From NCBI GenBank assembly GCA_022579005.1, contig MU401616.1:1-64000 (forward strand): a stretch of DNA of 64,000 bases, written 5' to 3'. The translations under genes were made by a program, and so were the position numbers. This document shows, piece after piece, positions 10,669 through 24,138 of the stretch. Origin of the DNA: Poronia punctata (Eukaryota; Ascomycota; Sordariomycetes; Xylariales; Xylariaceae). The notes under the pieces are model-generated. The model saw nothing but the letters and a program-made list of their open reading frames with translations. It was not told the origin of the DNA and did no database searches. Position 1 is the first letter of the stretch. Each line of letters starts with the position of its first letter.

Positions 10669-12926
10669 CGTCAAAGTGGGAGAGAATTGGTGCGATTACG
10701 GACAGACGAGGGCGCTTCTGGATGCAAACACCAAAATATTCTATAACGGTCCAAAAAGCCCAACAGTTATGGGTATCCGAATAGTGTATTGTTGTTCGAG
10801 TCTTTATAAGCGTTATTTGGCCTCGAAAGGATTGGGATGGGAATGGACAAACGAAATAATGTGGAATGTGGAATGAGGAAGAGAGAAGTTCTGTATGACT
10901 ATATCCTTGAACGGAGATCAAGTCAAGCACGCTGTACGAGTAGAGGGGACGGTGAGTGCCTAAAGTACCTAGGTTACCTGCTAATTCACCTTACCATCGG
11001 TTCCTTTGAAACATGCAGTCTAACCTTCCTTGGCTATGCTACCCCGGTCTGGTGGCTGTAGCGCCCCTTCTGCAACTAAATCAACCTAGCCTAGGCAGAA
11101 CCTAGGGCATTCTTTAGCACGTCCTATTTCTGCCTATAGTGACTGAGTGGCTACCTCGAGGTTCTGGCCGTCGTCGGCACTCGATACCCCACAACTAGCA
11201 CCCCACCTTCTTTCTGCCCACCTCCTGCGGCTTTTCTAGATGAGAGAACTGCTGCTATCAACCAACAAGAAAGACATATTGTTGGTTATTAACAAGGCGC
11301 AGTCTATCTAGGCCAAGGGTATTACCACCCCTTCCAATCCCCCCCTAAAGCCAAGTATGTTTTTATTAGTAACGAAATCCGAATGTAATAAAAGAAGCCC
11401 TGCCAGAACCGGAGAACAACAAGTAAACGTGACTTGAAGTTTAATATTTAAGCAGAACCAGTGGGAAGGAAGGAGGAACATGCAAATTCAGGCTCAACCT
11501 TCCAACAAAGCTTTAACTTTCTTTGGTAGGTCAACGAACCAAAACTGTACTGTAATAATGCCTGCTGCATTGCAGGTTAATTCCTTCTGTAAGGAAAAAG
11601 AAAAGCAAGGTAAAATAACGCGCGTATTACCTAAAGTATCTAGTTGATATACCTAAGCTAGCCTTGTCACATTAAGCAAGGTAGGTAGATGAGTGAGGTT
11701 CTCCATCAACCACAGTAGACTAAAAGCTTGTTATACTCACCGATTTCTGATTTATAAGACACGGTTGCAATAACCCACAGTCTTCATACAAGTACGAGTA
11801 GCAAAAGTGCCAAAGAGGTAAGATACCAAGTTACTAACTTGTTATAGCTCACCGTCTTCCACATATAAGACCCCCTACCCAAAACTCAAACCTGTCACGT
11901 TATACCTACTACTTAGTACCTGTCGTGAGCTCGGAGTACTCAATCTGGCTAGAACACTATTACTTACAAAATCCTCACTCTATTAGGTAAGTATCACAAT
12001 AATGGATCGGGGAACGGAGATGTTGAAACAAATCAAAATCTGTACATACTGGGGTAAGATACATGGATAGCTATCCATAACTTACGTGTACAATTTACGA
12101 GTAGGAACTCACATAGGATTTGGAACCCCGGTCCCCCGGACGAAATACTGCCTAGGTTAGGTAGATCGCCAAATATCCATAGGTTTATGTACGAGTACAG
12201 AACCTAAAAGGCTTACAGAGAAACGATGCATCAGATCGGATCTGAGAGGTATCTGGTCGTTCACACGTACTTCGTGAGCCTAGACTAGCAACGGGGGACT
12301 AGCTGCACTTGTCTAGTATATTCCCTTGCTTAGTAACAAAGACCCTGAATTATCAGAAAGCACAGTTGATCAACCATAATGTAACCAAATCGACTGACTC
12401 GGGATCTGTGCAACCAGAGGAGGATGTCACCCTTGCCACACGGGGACGACGGGTATAACCAGAATCAGGTAGTTTAGTTTCTTATATGCTTGCTTGAGAT
12501 CTCCGTTACTTGTATGCCCTCTATGCAAAAGTACTTGTATACCCTTACCCCTAATGTATTTCATACACCTTCCCCGCACTCAGAAACCCGGAAACCCAAG
12601 GGCTATCATCAAAGTCTATGGCCTGAGTGTCCCGAGTAGTATGTCACTCCCGGGAGACATGAGTTGGTGAAAAAGTCGTCTTTTAAACAAGAAACAAAGA
12701 TAAAATAAACCAATAATTACAAACTCCCCGTGGTTCCTACAGTATTAATGTGCTCCGCTGTCCAAAATATGTATGCTTGACGCTGTACATTCTAGGTTGA
12801 TGCCTCAATGACCCACCACTCCAAGCGTTTGTCCAGCGATAATCATGTGTATTTTTGCCCATAGTAAGGGTTACCTAGTCTTCGAACCTCCAATATACAC
12901 TGGATTTTAGGCCATGACGTATGTGA
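10669..12926. other. Gene-free spacer, 2.3 kb
   Basis: This holds the 5' region of the NMNAT gene and the 3' side of the NPC1 gene. No reading frame is convincing. It contains four TACGAGTA octamers (10935, 11793, 12096, 12190), one CTAGGTTAGGTA 12-mer (12152-12163) and many TACCTA/TAGGTA pieces. I see no RNA gene. Confidence 0.55.
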
Positions 12927-15900
12927 TCAATCCTCATACTCATCCTCGGAATCGCTCACATCATGTGTCATTAGCGACCTAAACCGGCGACTAGCAAGAT
13001 TCTCTGCCAGTCCATCCTCGCTTTCGCGATCGACATATCCCTTGCCACCAACCAAGGACAGCGCGACTGGTAGGAAGATGAGTGCATGGGTAGCCGCGAA
13101 GACGACGAGGGCCAGCCACACCCGGAAATAGTAGATTTCGAAGATTTTCGAGCGTGTGAAAGCAAGCACGCAGACACCCAGAAGCTTCGTGATCGTGATG
13201 CCGCTGAAGACGGACCCGCCAACATTTACGAGAGCCGTCCAGGCCCGGGCGTCGCGTCCCCGGAATCGGTTCTTGGCTCGCTCCATAACCGCACCAGACG
13301 GGAACATGAAGGCGCGGGCGATGTGGGCACAAAACTCAACCGCAATACCGACGCAGATGATCAGGTTGACCAGAGACACGGCGTTGAGTGATACATTGAA
13401 TACGGCCATGGCACCAATGATGTCAATAACCGTCATCACCACCGTGACCGTCACGACGAGTGCCGTCACCGGGGAGCCTAGGAGAACTGTGGAGACGGCA
13501 AAGATGATGGCAACGGCCGATCCAAGCAAAGTCCCAGTCAGCTTGACGATACTGGCGTATTGGTCAAAGAATATGTAGAAGACGCTGTAGGGAAATACTT
13601 CGACGCCCGTACTCGCACTGACATCGTTGGCAATGCGACGAGCAGCGGCGTAAGCATTGATGAAATCATTCTGGCTGCGCAGTGGCTTATGCGAGGTCCG
13701 GAAATGGCTCGCCGGCACATCTACATTCTTCGAGTCGACGACTACTGCCTGGCTATAAGCGGCCGCGCCACCTAACGGGCATTCGTCGGTTGTCGGTGAC
13801 GCCAAGAACTTCTCTAGGTAACGAACAAACTCGGCGCCCTCGGGCATACCATCGAGTGTAATGTTCCAAGACGGGTCTCGACCGTCGAAGCAGACCTTGC
13901 CATTTTCCTTGCAGCATGCATCGTTTTCGGGCTTTAGCCACAAGAAGAAGTCGTCGATCCAGCTCGCAGCCGGCGATGCTATGTAGGACACTTCTGGCCG
14001 CTTACGTTCTTGTTCCAGCACTGTGGCGAGAGACAGTGGTTCACAGGTACTGAAGCGAGAGCAAATGTCTTGTTGGTGTGAGCGCTCTGTAGCATTTAAA
14101 CCTTTGGTGACAAAGTAAACAGGAGGGCCGGCATCGAGGTACTTGTACATATCGTTGAAATAGTCGATGAGGTACGAATCATCAGGGAGAGCCACGCGCT
14201 GGTCCAGCCCGAGCTGAACATATGGTAGGAGCGCGACACCGGCAGCGAGGAGTCCGAAAAACACGGTAACCACAGCGACCTTGACCTTCTTTCCAAGAAG
14301 GGCCGGGGCATAGTGCTTGCGGATGAACTGCTGCAGGAGGCTCTCCTCCGGCATGTCATACGGGCGAGGGCCAGTGTTCCCGTTGCCGCTAAGGTGCACA
14401 CGGGCGGCCTTGACTTGGACGCAGGGGAAACAGTCGGCTCTGTGGTCTTCGATTCGTATCTGATTCAACGACAGGATAGAAATGAAGAGTGTCATTTGTA
14501 GTAGAGCGTTGATAAAGACTGCGCCCGCGGCATAGATGGCGAAGTTTCGAACCGCTGGCATCCCTACGAAAGCACCCAGTGCGAAGGAGACAGTCTCGGT
14601 AATGGCGGAAAATAAAATCGACGGCCCTATTCGGCCGAGGGCTTTGGAAATTCTCTCTTCCACCATGGTATCGGGATAGCTTTGGTTCACACGGTCAAAC
14701 TCGTGGACGATGAGGAATATGTTATCCACGCCGACAGCTAAGACGATGAAAGGGATGACTTCTGCGATAATCAGGGTTGCCTTGACGCCCGTCCACGAAA
14801 AGAGGCCGATGGACGAGCTGATGGACATGAGGACAATCAAGATACCAACTAGGCCAAGAGTGAACTTGCTCTGCACCAGTGCGACGGCAGGGCTTCTCAT
14901 CAACTCACGGATCGTCATGCCGCTCGAGCCCAGCGCAATCGAGGCGTACAAGAACATGACCAGATAGCTGATCGCAACGATAGTGGCGTCGGTGTTTGTC
15001 GACTTGTTCAACTCCTGTTCCAAACTGATTTCCGTCGAAAACGAGAGTCTCAGACCGCGGCTCTCTGCCTCTTCCTGGGCACGTAGTAGACGATCCTTTA
15101 GAGCACGTTCCCAATCCTGAGCATGTGCGAGTTCCGAGCTAGCTTCAGGGTAATTGTTCACTACCCAAGTAACGGTGATAGCAGGAGTGTCCGCGATGTC
15201 GTCTAAGCCTTCGATACCACCAAGGATCATACCAGGCTCAATCGGTTGGCCGAAATCAGGCCGGCATAACACGGGGGAATCTGCACATTGCCGGAATGAA
15301 CCTCTCCAGTTCTCGGTGCCGTCAAACCACACCGTGGGGGATTGGACCACACACGCCGAACCGGTGGGTTTGAAGCAAACATCCTGGAAAGAAGTACCAA
15401 AGTCGGCGCCTTTAAGTTGCCGGACCTCTTCTTCTATGCCTGCCCACCAGGTAAGTGTGTCATAACTCAGTACAGGGCCTGTTCCGGACGCTGATGTGTC
15501 GTTAACTAAGAAAACCTTTTCTGCGCGGTAAAAGGCACCAAAGTTATCGTCGAAGAAAGCCTTCTCCTGGGCAGCTGCGGAATCCGGGCTGACCCATAGT
15601 CTCACCGGCTCCCTTTCGACATCGAATTGCTTCCAGCCGATACTCAATATAATAACAACTAACAGGCTAGAAGAAATAGTGAGAGCTGGGAACCTGGCAC
15701 ATACGTGCCCTAATTTGCTGAAAGCCGTATCGCACCACGTGTTAATCCGATAGTGTCTTTGGGGGCGTGTGTACATGGCTCTGTTCCGCACGAGATCTCC
15801 CTCGTCTTCGTCATCGCTCGAATCTGCTCCTTGTAATAAGTGGCGACGTTCGCTACGCCGTTGCTCGTACTTCCTCCAGGCAACATGGCCGACAACAACG

Positions 15901-16806
15901 GCGACAAGGGAGAAAAATAGGACACCGTATACAAGGATCGAGGCAAAAGTCAAACAGGGGAGAACACCCACACGGCACGACCCGGCTTCCTCTACTGCGG
16001 GAAGCTCGGGGCATACGGCCGGACAATCGACGCACGAGCATCGAAAGTTGGGATCTTCATCGTTGCACTTTTTGGGCTTCATCTGCTGTCCTCCCATGTC
16101 GGGTTCGGAGTAATTGGTAGGAAAGTTGATCTGAAACGGGGAACCAAGAGCCTGCTCCTTTCCAAGAAACTTCAGGAAGTCATGGTAGTTATCAGCACCG
16201 CCGCCGATGAAATTGATGGCCTTCGAGTTGGACGGTCCGAATTTGACCTCCTTGCAGCTATCATAGAAGCCCTCGCCATATTCCTCCGTTACGAGCTGAT
16301 CGATCTCCGCGACTGCGGTACCACCGCGAAGTTCCTGGGTTCGGGTAACGTTGACGAAAAGCGACTGGTCGGGGGAGCAAGTGAAAGTACAGAAGAGATT
16401 GTAAAAGTTATCTTTACAAGCCGGACAACCGCCAATGATCTGGTTCGGGGTGGACAGTTCTTTCTTCAAGGAGTTGAGCTATTGGGCCCGGTTAGTATCA
16501 TGTAAGAAAGGATAATCAATAAAGGGTCGTGAGTAGACGTACCTGGTCAGAAGTGCAACAGACTTTACTATCCTTCCACTTAGGGCCGCATAGCTCCTCT
16601 ATCTCTTTGGCAAAGTCATCATCGGGGGTTTCGGCGAGACCGTTGTCAACACAAGGTAGCGCCTTTCCAAAAAAGCCCTTCTTCCCACAATGTCCGCGCA
16701 GGGCGCAACGGCCTGGTTCGTGTTTAGGGGTGAAGAGCTCATCGGCAGTAGAGCTGCTGACTAGTAATGTAGCAGCAGCGCCTATGAGATACGAGATTCG
16801 CGTCAT
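12927..16806 (-). CDS. ncr1: Niemann-Pick C1-type sterol transporter (NPC1/Ncr1)
   Basis: Exons are 16806-16543 and 16478-12927. The 64-base intron starts GTACGT and has TACTAAC before AATAG. The product is 1271 residues, close to other NPC1 proteins. It moves sterol out of the vacuole/lysosome lumen into the limiting membrane. It begins with a signal peptide (ISYLIGAAATLLVSSSTA) and a Cys-rich sterol-binding N-terminal domain (CALRGHCGKKGFFG, GGCPACKDNFYNLFC, CTFTCSPDQ) that ends with the CSCVDCPAVCP block. Membrane helices follow, then a large lumenal loop, the sterol-sensing domain (from about FTLGLVGILIVLMSISSSIG to LQMTLFISILSL), a second Cys-containing loop, and a final set of helices with VNLIICVGIAVEFCAHIARAF. 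The tail ends in the acidic stretch SDSEDEYED. The start is the first ATG and gives the signal peptide. No break was seen. Confidence 0.97.
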
Positions 16807-18532
16807 GATTGCAACCTACTGCTGCTCCTTCGGGTGTCGCTGTCGCGACAGCATGGACAGGCGTAAGTTAATCAATTAATTGACTCCGTAAGTAATTTTC
16901 AGGAAATGCGGTGGTAAGTTATGAGGTGATGGTAGAAACTTGGAACTTCGAGGTTGTGGGTTAACAAAGCGAAACTGAGATCGCATGCTGTAGGCAGTGC
17001 TTCGGTCACTAGTCTCGTAGGTGTCTCATATGGTAGTGGTACAGTACGTAAGCTGAAGGTATACTGCGTCATCAAATGGAGAGCGCGCCCGCCCCCGGAC
17101 CTGCAGTTACTGTACGTGACCTTACCTAATAATATTACCTACTGTTAGAGGACCCACTATTGTAGATTCCCAGAAGTGGATAGAAATGCTAGGGGTACTG
17201 ACTAAGATTCTGAATGGTGGAAGCTTCAGTCCGGATCAGGGTAGCACAGCACAGCTACCTACACGCGCAGACGCGCACCTCGCTGGCACAAAGCTTGCAG
17301 GCATGGATTACCTCTTAAAACGTCGGGTATTAATGTGAGGTGCTACCTGATCTTTGGGATGATAATGTTTCAAGAGTTTGATAGCTATGTTGCTACGGCA
17401 TGAGAACACGGGTGACGGCTGTGTTTGTTACGTATGCATAACAATTAACCTACGAGTACTTGTAAGCAGAACCCAAACCCAAACTTACAAGATCGCTGCT
17501 GTTAGACCAACACACGCTGCTTATCACAGACACGTATAACCCAAACTTACAGAGGCTCTCGTAGGTACTAGGTACTATGTACTCGTAGGTGTTATTTTCT
17601 AGGGTTCCCAAAACAGGTAATTGTATTCTCCTGTCTCTATACGACTGGTATATCTCCTCCTTATCTACCCTCTATCATATCTGGTCTTGTCCTACCTGTC
17701 CGTCCATAGTACACTTCATCAGATACCTCTCAAGGTCCGTCGAATCAAAGTATCGACTGGTCGGTTCTAGTATATGGTTGAAATTCTATTGCGGCTCTTG
17801 CATTAACATTATCGGCCCCTAACAAGATTCATGGTATCATTAAATGAGCAAAGCCTCTATACTCGTAATTGAGGTCACATCTTGCTGTTTCATGGTCTCC
17901 ATTGTGCAATTATTTGCACGGTTTGCACACAGTCCAACACTGCCTGCCAAGCAACAAAACACCAATACTCGTAGTCCAGCCACTTGGAGACCGAGAGGCG
18001 CCTGCCCTAATGGGTGATAGAGTGCTTCAGGCACCTGCCAAAGGGTGCCAAGAAGGTGGCTTCCGTTTCTGGGGTACTTTGGCTATGTACGCACGGAGCA
18101 AGAATGGAAGTGACCACTGCTGGCCCACTGGTAAGAGAGAGGGCTCGAACAGGACCCTGACATGCCTGAGACTGGGCGCGGAGGCGGCAAAAGGCAAGAA
18201 ATACAGGGTTTATCTGCGATGGAGGTAGGTATGCACTACCTACTTATTCAACCTGCCGTACTCCGATGTGGCCACATTCCTCTCCGACTTTTTCAAGAGG
18301 TAGAGCCTTAAAAGCTCTGGGAGTCTAGGTTAGGTATCTCTTGTTTTGAAGACAGACGTCGCCAATTGTCTTCTTTCCGTCTTGTAAAAGTACCTAAGAA
18401 TAACCAGGATCGAGCCAGGGTCCTAGTGATCGGTATTCTAGGTGGTGTACTGTCTTTACCAAGCCACATGGTTGACAGGCTCTATCTGAGATCCGCTGCC
18501 GTTTGCTGAGCAGTGAGGACGGTAAAGACAGA
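16807..18532. other. Divergent intergenic region NPC1 / GH92
   Basis: This 1.7-kb region between two divergent genes must hold both promoters. TACTCGTA-type octamers lie at 17451, 17580, 17860 and 17966, and CTAGGTTAGGTA at 18325-18336. The reading frame at 17869-18228 has no recognisable similarity or codon pattern and I do not call it. Confidence 0.5.
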
Positions 18533-21356
18533 ATGGCGTTGAAAATACTGCCTCGACGACGCCGTGTTTTCGCTGTCCCAGTACTGGTATTCTTTTTATG
18601 GGCACTACTTCCGATTGAGAGTTTCAATCCGCCCCGGACAATACTATTGGGGATCGCCGGCGGATTGACAGCGAGACCCAGCATCGACGTGCTCCAGTAT
18701 GTCGATCCCTTTATCGGGACTATCAACGGTGGTAAGTCCAGACTCCAGACTACTCGTACTGGATATGTCAGATAGCGCTCTATTGTTTTGAGAAGATGTG
18801 AAGAACAAAAGGAAGCAATAGAAGAACTCAAACTGTCAAGTGGAACGAGACTGATACAAGAGTGTTTCAACAGGTCATGTGTTCCCTGGTGCCACTTTGC
18901 CTTATGGTGAGTCAACCAAAGTTCGGTGCTGGTCCGTGGTCGCCTAACAAAGTGGTTCTGATAATCCCATACAGGCATGGCTAAGCCCGTAGCCGATTCG
19001 GATAACTGGGCCGAGTTTACTTCTGGTTTCGTATATGACGACTCGGCGATTCAAGGCTTCTCGCAACTCCATGATTCCGGTAAATCACTCTCACACCGCT
19101 TGTTCATGTGTCAATCACTCGTTAATAACCCGTTTCCACTATAGGGACCGGAGGAGTAAGTGCTCTTGCGCAGATGCATGCGGCCCCGTAGATGTATCAT
19201 TAACGGTGCTATAGAACCCTTCCATGGGCAACTTCCCGCTCTTTGCTCATCCAGGGTGTCCCGAGGACGACTATGCGCAATGCAAGTACAAAGCGGCAAC
19301 GCGGGCCACTGCTCGTGTCAGCGGTTCCGAAACCGCCCGGCCAGGATACTTTGCAATTGGTCTCAATAACTCGGTGGTTGCGGAGATGACGGCTACAGAG
19401 CATACCAGTCTTTTTCGCTTCACTTTTCCGTCCGACGCCGAGGTGCCCGAGTACGACCCATCGGGCGATGCCGGGCTTCTACACACGGTGCCTAATAGCC
19501 CCCTGATTCTTTTAGACCTGGTAGATCTCAGTAACAGTCGTTCAAAGGGTGAGGTCGAGGTTGACCCGGCGACCGGCCGCATCAAGGGAAGTGGCGTATA
19601 TCGGCCGTCGTTCGGCCAGGGCTCATATTCAGCCTATGTATGCGCTGATTTCCGAGGGGCCGAGATCCGACGGACGGGCACCTTCACACAGAACAAGGCC
19701 TCAGACGCTGTCCAGGCATTAGAGGGCTCCGGTGTTCCTCACGGGTCGGCTGGGACATGGATCCAGTTCAAGCAGACCCCTGCGAACCAAATTCTGGCCC
19801 GCGTAGGACTGTCGTTCATCTCGACATCCCAGGCGTGCGCCAACGCAGAGCGAGAGATCAGTGATTTCGACTTCTCAGGAGTAGTCAAAGCGGCCGAGAC
19901 GAGCTGGCGGGAAAAGCTTTCGGTCATTCAAGCTGACCATACTGGTCTTAATGAGGATCTTCTAACCACTTTCTGGTCCGGAGTTTACCGCACGATGATA
20001 TTGCCTCAGGACTACACCGGGGAGAACCCGCTTTGGAAGTCAGATGAGCCTTACTACGACAGCTTCTACTGCATTTGGGACTCCTTTCGAGCACAGCATC
20101 CCCTACTGACTATTATCGACCCAGAGGTGCAGACGGACATGGTACGCGCGCTCATCGACATTTATAAGCACGAGGGAAAACTGCCAGACTGCCGGATGAG
20201 CTTCAGCAAAGGATTTACCCAGGGAGGATCGAACGCGGACGTAGTGTTGGCTGATGCGTTGATCAAACGGCTGACGCGCGGTATCGATTGGAAGTTGGGC
20301 TACGAGGCGGTCGTGTCTGATGCGGAGGAGGAGCCAAACGACTGGTCCGTATCCGGTCGCGGTGGTGTAGAGAGCTGGCGTACGCTTGGCTACATCCCGG
20401 TTGACGATCTCGACACCCTCGGCAAGGGGCCGCTCAGTCGGTCCATCTCACGTACGGTCGAGTATGCATATGACGATTTTGCTATAGCTTTGATGGCTCG
20501 TGAACTGGGTCACAAGGAGGATGAGGCGAAGTATTTAGCACGCAGCGGCAACTGGCAGAACCTATGGCAGCCCAACCAAGAAGATCGCTACAAGGACAAA
20601 GAAACAGGGACGATGGTTCAAGGCTCCTCCTTCCGGGGCTTCCTGCAGCCGCGACTCCGCAACGGATCCTTCTCAGAGCAGACAACGCGTCTCTGCAGCC
20701 CAATCCATGAACAGCATGCCTGTTACTTCGACACGCGGCACTCGACGTACGAGGGCAGCCCGTGGTTGTACAGCTTTTACGTGCCACAAGACATGGCGGC
20801 GCTAATCACGACAATGGGAGGTCCCGCACACTTCGTCGAGCGTCTCGACTATTTCCACTCATCCGGCATCATCTACATGGGCAACGAGCCCAACTTCCTC
20901 CCCACTTTCCAATTCCACTATGCCGGCCGGCCGGGCCGCAGCGCCTACTGGGTGCACCAGTACATACCCTCGCAGTTCAACAGCTCGATCGGCGGAATCC
21001 CGGGCAATGATGACTGCGCCATGGGTGCATTCTCTGCCTTTGCATTCATGGGCTTCTACCCCGTCGCCGGCCAGGACGTCTATCTTCTCACGCCGCCCAT
21101 GTTCCGCGAGGTTAGCATCCGCACGCCCGACGGCAAGGGCCGGGCCACGCTACGTAATGTCAACTTCGACCCCGAATACAATAGCTTCTATATCCAAAGC
21201 GCCAAGCTCAACGGGAAGCCGTATACGCGGAATTGGATCACGCATGACTTTTTCAGAGACGGCGGCTTGCTCGAGTTCGTTTTGGGGCCGGAGGAGAGTG
21301 CGTGGGGGACGGGCAAGGAGGACTTGCCGCCTAGTCTGTCTACGGGGACAATATGA
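18533..21356 (+). CDS. GH92 family alpha-1,2-mannosidase-like hydrolase
   Basis: Five exons are read: 18533-18731, 18874-18906, 18975-19079, 19145-19155 and 19215-21356, giving 829 residues. GH92 enzymes are calcium-dependent exo-alpha-mannosidases acting on mannans and N-glycans. The spliced protein restores the family start YVDPFIGTINGGHVFPGATL, then FTSGFVYDDSAIQGFSQLHD, SGTGGNPSMGNFPLF and, near the C-terminus, YMGNEPNFLPTFQFHYAG and GNDDCAMGAFSAFAFMGFYP, all conserved GH92 blocks. A basic then hydrophobic N-terminus (RRRRVFAVPVLVFFLWALLP) points to a signal anchor or signal peptide, so the protein enters the secretory pathway. Exon 4 is only 11 bases, but it is required: without it the TGG of the conserved SGTGG is lost and the frame breaks. 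All four introns have GT...AG ends. The start is the first ATG giving the hydrophobic leader. Confidence 0.93.
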
Positions 21357-21691
21357 ACTTGGACAATGTATTTTAGCTTTTAGGTTTATTCAACATGAGG
21401 TTTGAGTTGGTTATATTTTGGGTAATTAAAATTGTGATGGGGTGTTACTTCATATATATTTTAACTAGCCCCTTTTCCCTGTGTCAAGGACTCAAGTGTG
21501 TTTTAGACAACACGCGGTACTTGAACCTTATTTTACACCGTACCTAACTCCTAACCTAGATAATTTCCAAAACCGAAATCCTTTGAACCTGGATACCACA
21601 TTCCCTTGCCGAGGTTGTCATGTACTACTTACTCGTACCCGTATGCTTGCTATGTCTTTATCACCCGTACAAATTTAATACCGTTATATTG
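21357..21691. other. Short spacer between convergent genes
   Basis: These 335 bases hold the 3' ends of the GH92 (+) and DUF2461 (-) genes. One TACTCGTA octamer is at 21630-21637. Nothing else was seen. Confidence 0.5.
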
Positions 21692-23558
21692 TTATTCCGT
21701 GTCTTCGGTTCCGTTTTCTTCTTCTTCGTCCGAATCGCTGTCTACGCCGGGATCCGGCATGACGACGTTATTTAGGAATGTGACCTATAAAATAAAACAA
21801 ACACACACTCTCTATCAGCCCCGAAAGCTTAGATCAATTAATAGGAATGAATGAATGAATGAAATATTGACTGGGCTTACAAAAGGCACCATGGCGCGAA
21901 TGGACTCCATGATCTTCTCTTGCGCATTGTCGCTACAAAGATCCTTGTCCGGTATCTGTCGGCCGACGGTGTAGTTACGCAATTTCAAGAGGCTGATATC
22001 GCGATGGTCTGGATTGAAGCCCTATATTAAATACCGAGACATGGTTAGCAAGAATGAAAAATAAAAATAAACTTGGGACGGAGACGGAGACGGAGACGGA
22101 CCTTGGGCTTGGTCTTGAGCGCGTTCTCCCGATTCTTATCGGCGAATGCCTTGAGGATCTTGTCTTCTCTTTTCCCTGTCGCGGCGGGAAGGAAGACGCG
22201 GACGAACTCGGGATCGGCCAAGACGCGACGAATGCGGTGGGGTCGCTCGTCGACACTCGCGCGAAGCTTGGCTAGGGCGGATGCTTCTGGGTGCCAGAGA
22301 CCGCCGCCGACGAAGCAGTGCCCTGGTTCTATGTGTACGTAGTAACATGCATAAGGACCTTTACGACCTGTGCGAGACCTGCAAAAATGGTGGGAGGTGA
22401 AAATATTAGTCTAGAGAGTCGTTTTGCGTTTTAAAACGTTGCTTAAATGGGCACGAAGGAATAAAAGAGGGCAGGGTAGGCATACCAAGCAGCCGAATAA
22501 TGAGGCTGAATATTCGTATTAGCAAATAATGGAATGATATGTGTATCTGCTGTAGGCCTCTCCCAGCCGCACGGTTTTACTTACCTTATATGGGGTCGGG
22601 TCCTTGCTAAAGCGGATATCGCGATATATGCGGAATATGACATCCTTGAGAGGTAACTCGGGTATCGTCTCATCAGCCTCGATGATCTTGTCTGTGAGCG
22701 TCTCGACGAAGGACTCCCAGTCTTTCAACGAACGTCTATACTCTGGATCACGCACTAACATGTGATGATGATATTTCAGCTTGGTTTTCGTAGCGGTTTT
22801 AGGTATGGTACAGCCCTATAGAATCGAAGGTAGACGAGGGGTGATATGAAAGAAATATATATTTCATCTGACCTACTCTTTAGCCAACTCCTTTTATTAT
22901 TCCTCTTTAGCTCACCTAGGAAATGCAAGGTGTTGGGGTGTATCTTCGTGTCCTCGTACTTAACGCCGCCCGTGTCGCGAAGCTGCGGGAGAGGAATGAT
23001 GGTGACTTGTGGTCCATCATCATCATCCTCCTTCTCCTCCTCCTCGGATTCATCTTCGGTATCAGCAACTTGAGCTACCCGCTCTTTCCGCTTGGCGCTA
23101 GGAGATGCGACCTTCTCGGATTTGGAAGGCCGCCCGCGCTTTTTAGCGGTAGATCCGGATTTTCCGGACTCTTGCGCTTTCGGGGTATCTTTAGGAGGTC
23201 TACCCCGTTTTCCCTTTGCCGCGACAGCCTTTGGTGGTGGGGGTGGCGTGGCAAAGTCGTTGTCTGCGTCGCCTTCAGTTTCATTTTCGTCTACTTCCTC
23301 ATCATTCTTGTATTGGTCTTCATCTTCGTCTTCGTCTTCGTCTTTTTGAACAGTTGTATGCGATGACCGCGAGGAATTCTTTGCGGTCTTGGTCGCCTTG
23401 CGCGGCGGCGGGTGCCCATCTTCGGCCGAGTCACTTACGTCATCGGGGGTTTCGAAGTACGTGCTCTTCTTACTGGTGGAACTAAGACGAGTCGACCGGC
23501 GACGAGAAGAAACCTCGGAAATACCTGCTTCGACTATACCGCGCTTTTTTGGAGGCAT
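21692..23558 (-). CDS. DUF2461/TIGR02453 family protein with AT-hook-like N-terminus
   Basis: Six exons are read on the minus strand: 23558-22877, 22754-22585, 22505-22486, 22378-22102, 22021-21881 and 21784-21692, giving 460 residues. The N-terminal half is low complexity, basic and acidic, with AT-hook-like GKRGRPPKD and KKRGRPSK motifs, suggesting a nuclear protein. The C-terminal half is the DUF2461 domain, whose biochemical role is unknown. Conserved blocks are VIFRIYRDIRFSKDPTPYK, PHYSAAWSRTGRKGPYACYY, VHIEPGHCFVGGGLWHPEA and LRNYTVGRQIPD. The third exon is only 20 bases and supplies PHYSAAW. Intron 4 begins with a non-consensus GTCCGT donor inside a GTCTCC-type hexamer repeat; splicing there joins KTKPK to GFNPDHRD as in the family. 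The end is acidic (DSDEEEENGTEDTE). The exon structure is consistent in frame throughout. Confidence 0.9.
22076..22100. repeat. GGAGAC hexamer repeat at an intron donor
   Basis: About four GGAGAC-type units lie in intron 4 of the DUF2461 gene. The unit touches the exon, so the splice donor (minus strand GTCCGT) is formed by the repeat itself. Confidence 0.8.
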
Positions 23559-24138
23559 TTTTGTGTGTTATATAGCTCCCTTGTAATTGTCTAGATGTGA
23601 TGATCATTTGAACTCTCTGAATTGGAAACAGCGACGCTAGTGTTGGATGCTGACGCGTTTCTAGGTCGAACTGTCCCTTCCGTCACAGGGTAGCCACGCG
23701 CTAGCACGTGACCTGTTCACATTCTAATTATTAGGTTGACGAAGCAAAGCAATCCTTTCGCGGCTCGTTCCTCTTAACATGTAAGTTTACCTGTACGCTT
23801 TTATGGTATTTACTATTTGGCATGCAGGCTTTCTAGCACCACCCTTGAATTAAATGCATTATCGTTCCTAAGGCGAGTCCAATGAAGTTATCTTCAAACT
23901 TCAACTAGCAAAGCAACTTTACCGGCGCCCATCGTACAAGAAGATTGAGTGCAGTTAAGGAAACTTGAATGCTTATAATGATTCGCAGAGTATCCAACCC
24001 GAATATTCAAATTGATGTATACCGCTAACATGTGATGGGTTGTCTCCGGTTAACCTCGCACCGGCGAAATCCTCTCGCTAATAGCTAAAGTTGGCCCGAC
24101 TGATGTATTAAAACCTAGCATGATTTCCCGGTATAGCA
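23559..24138. other. Spacer upstream of DUF2461 gene
   Basis: These 580 bases hold the promoter side of the DUF2461 gene. They end at the stop codon of the decayed minus-strand gene that follows. No other feature was seen. Confidence 0.4.

Noticed and set aside
17869..18228. 119-codon plus-strand frame between NPC1 and GH92
   Set aside because: No recognisable motif, no splice context, and it carries intergenic octamers at its left edge.
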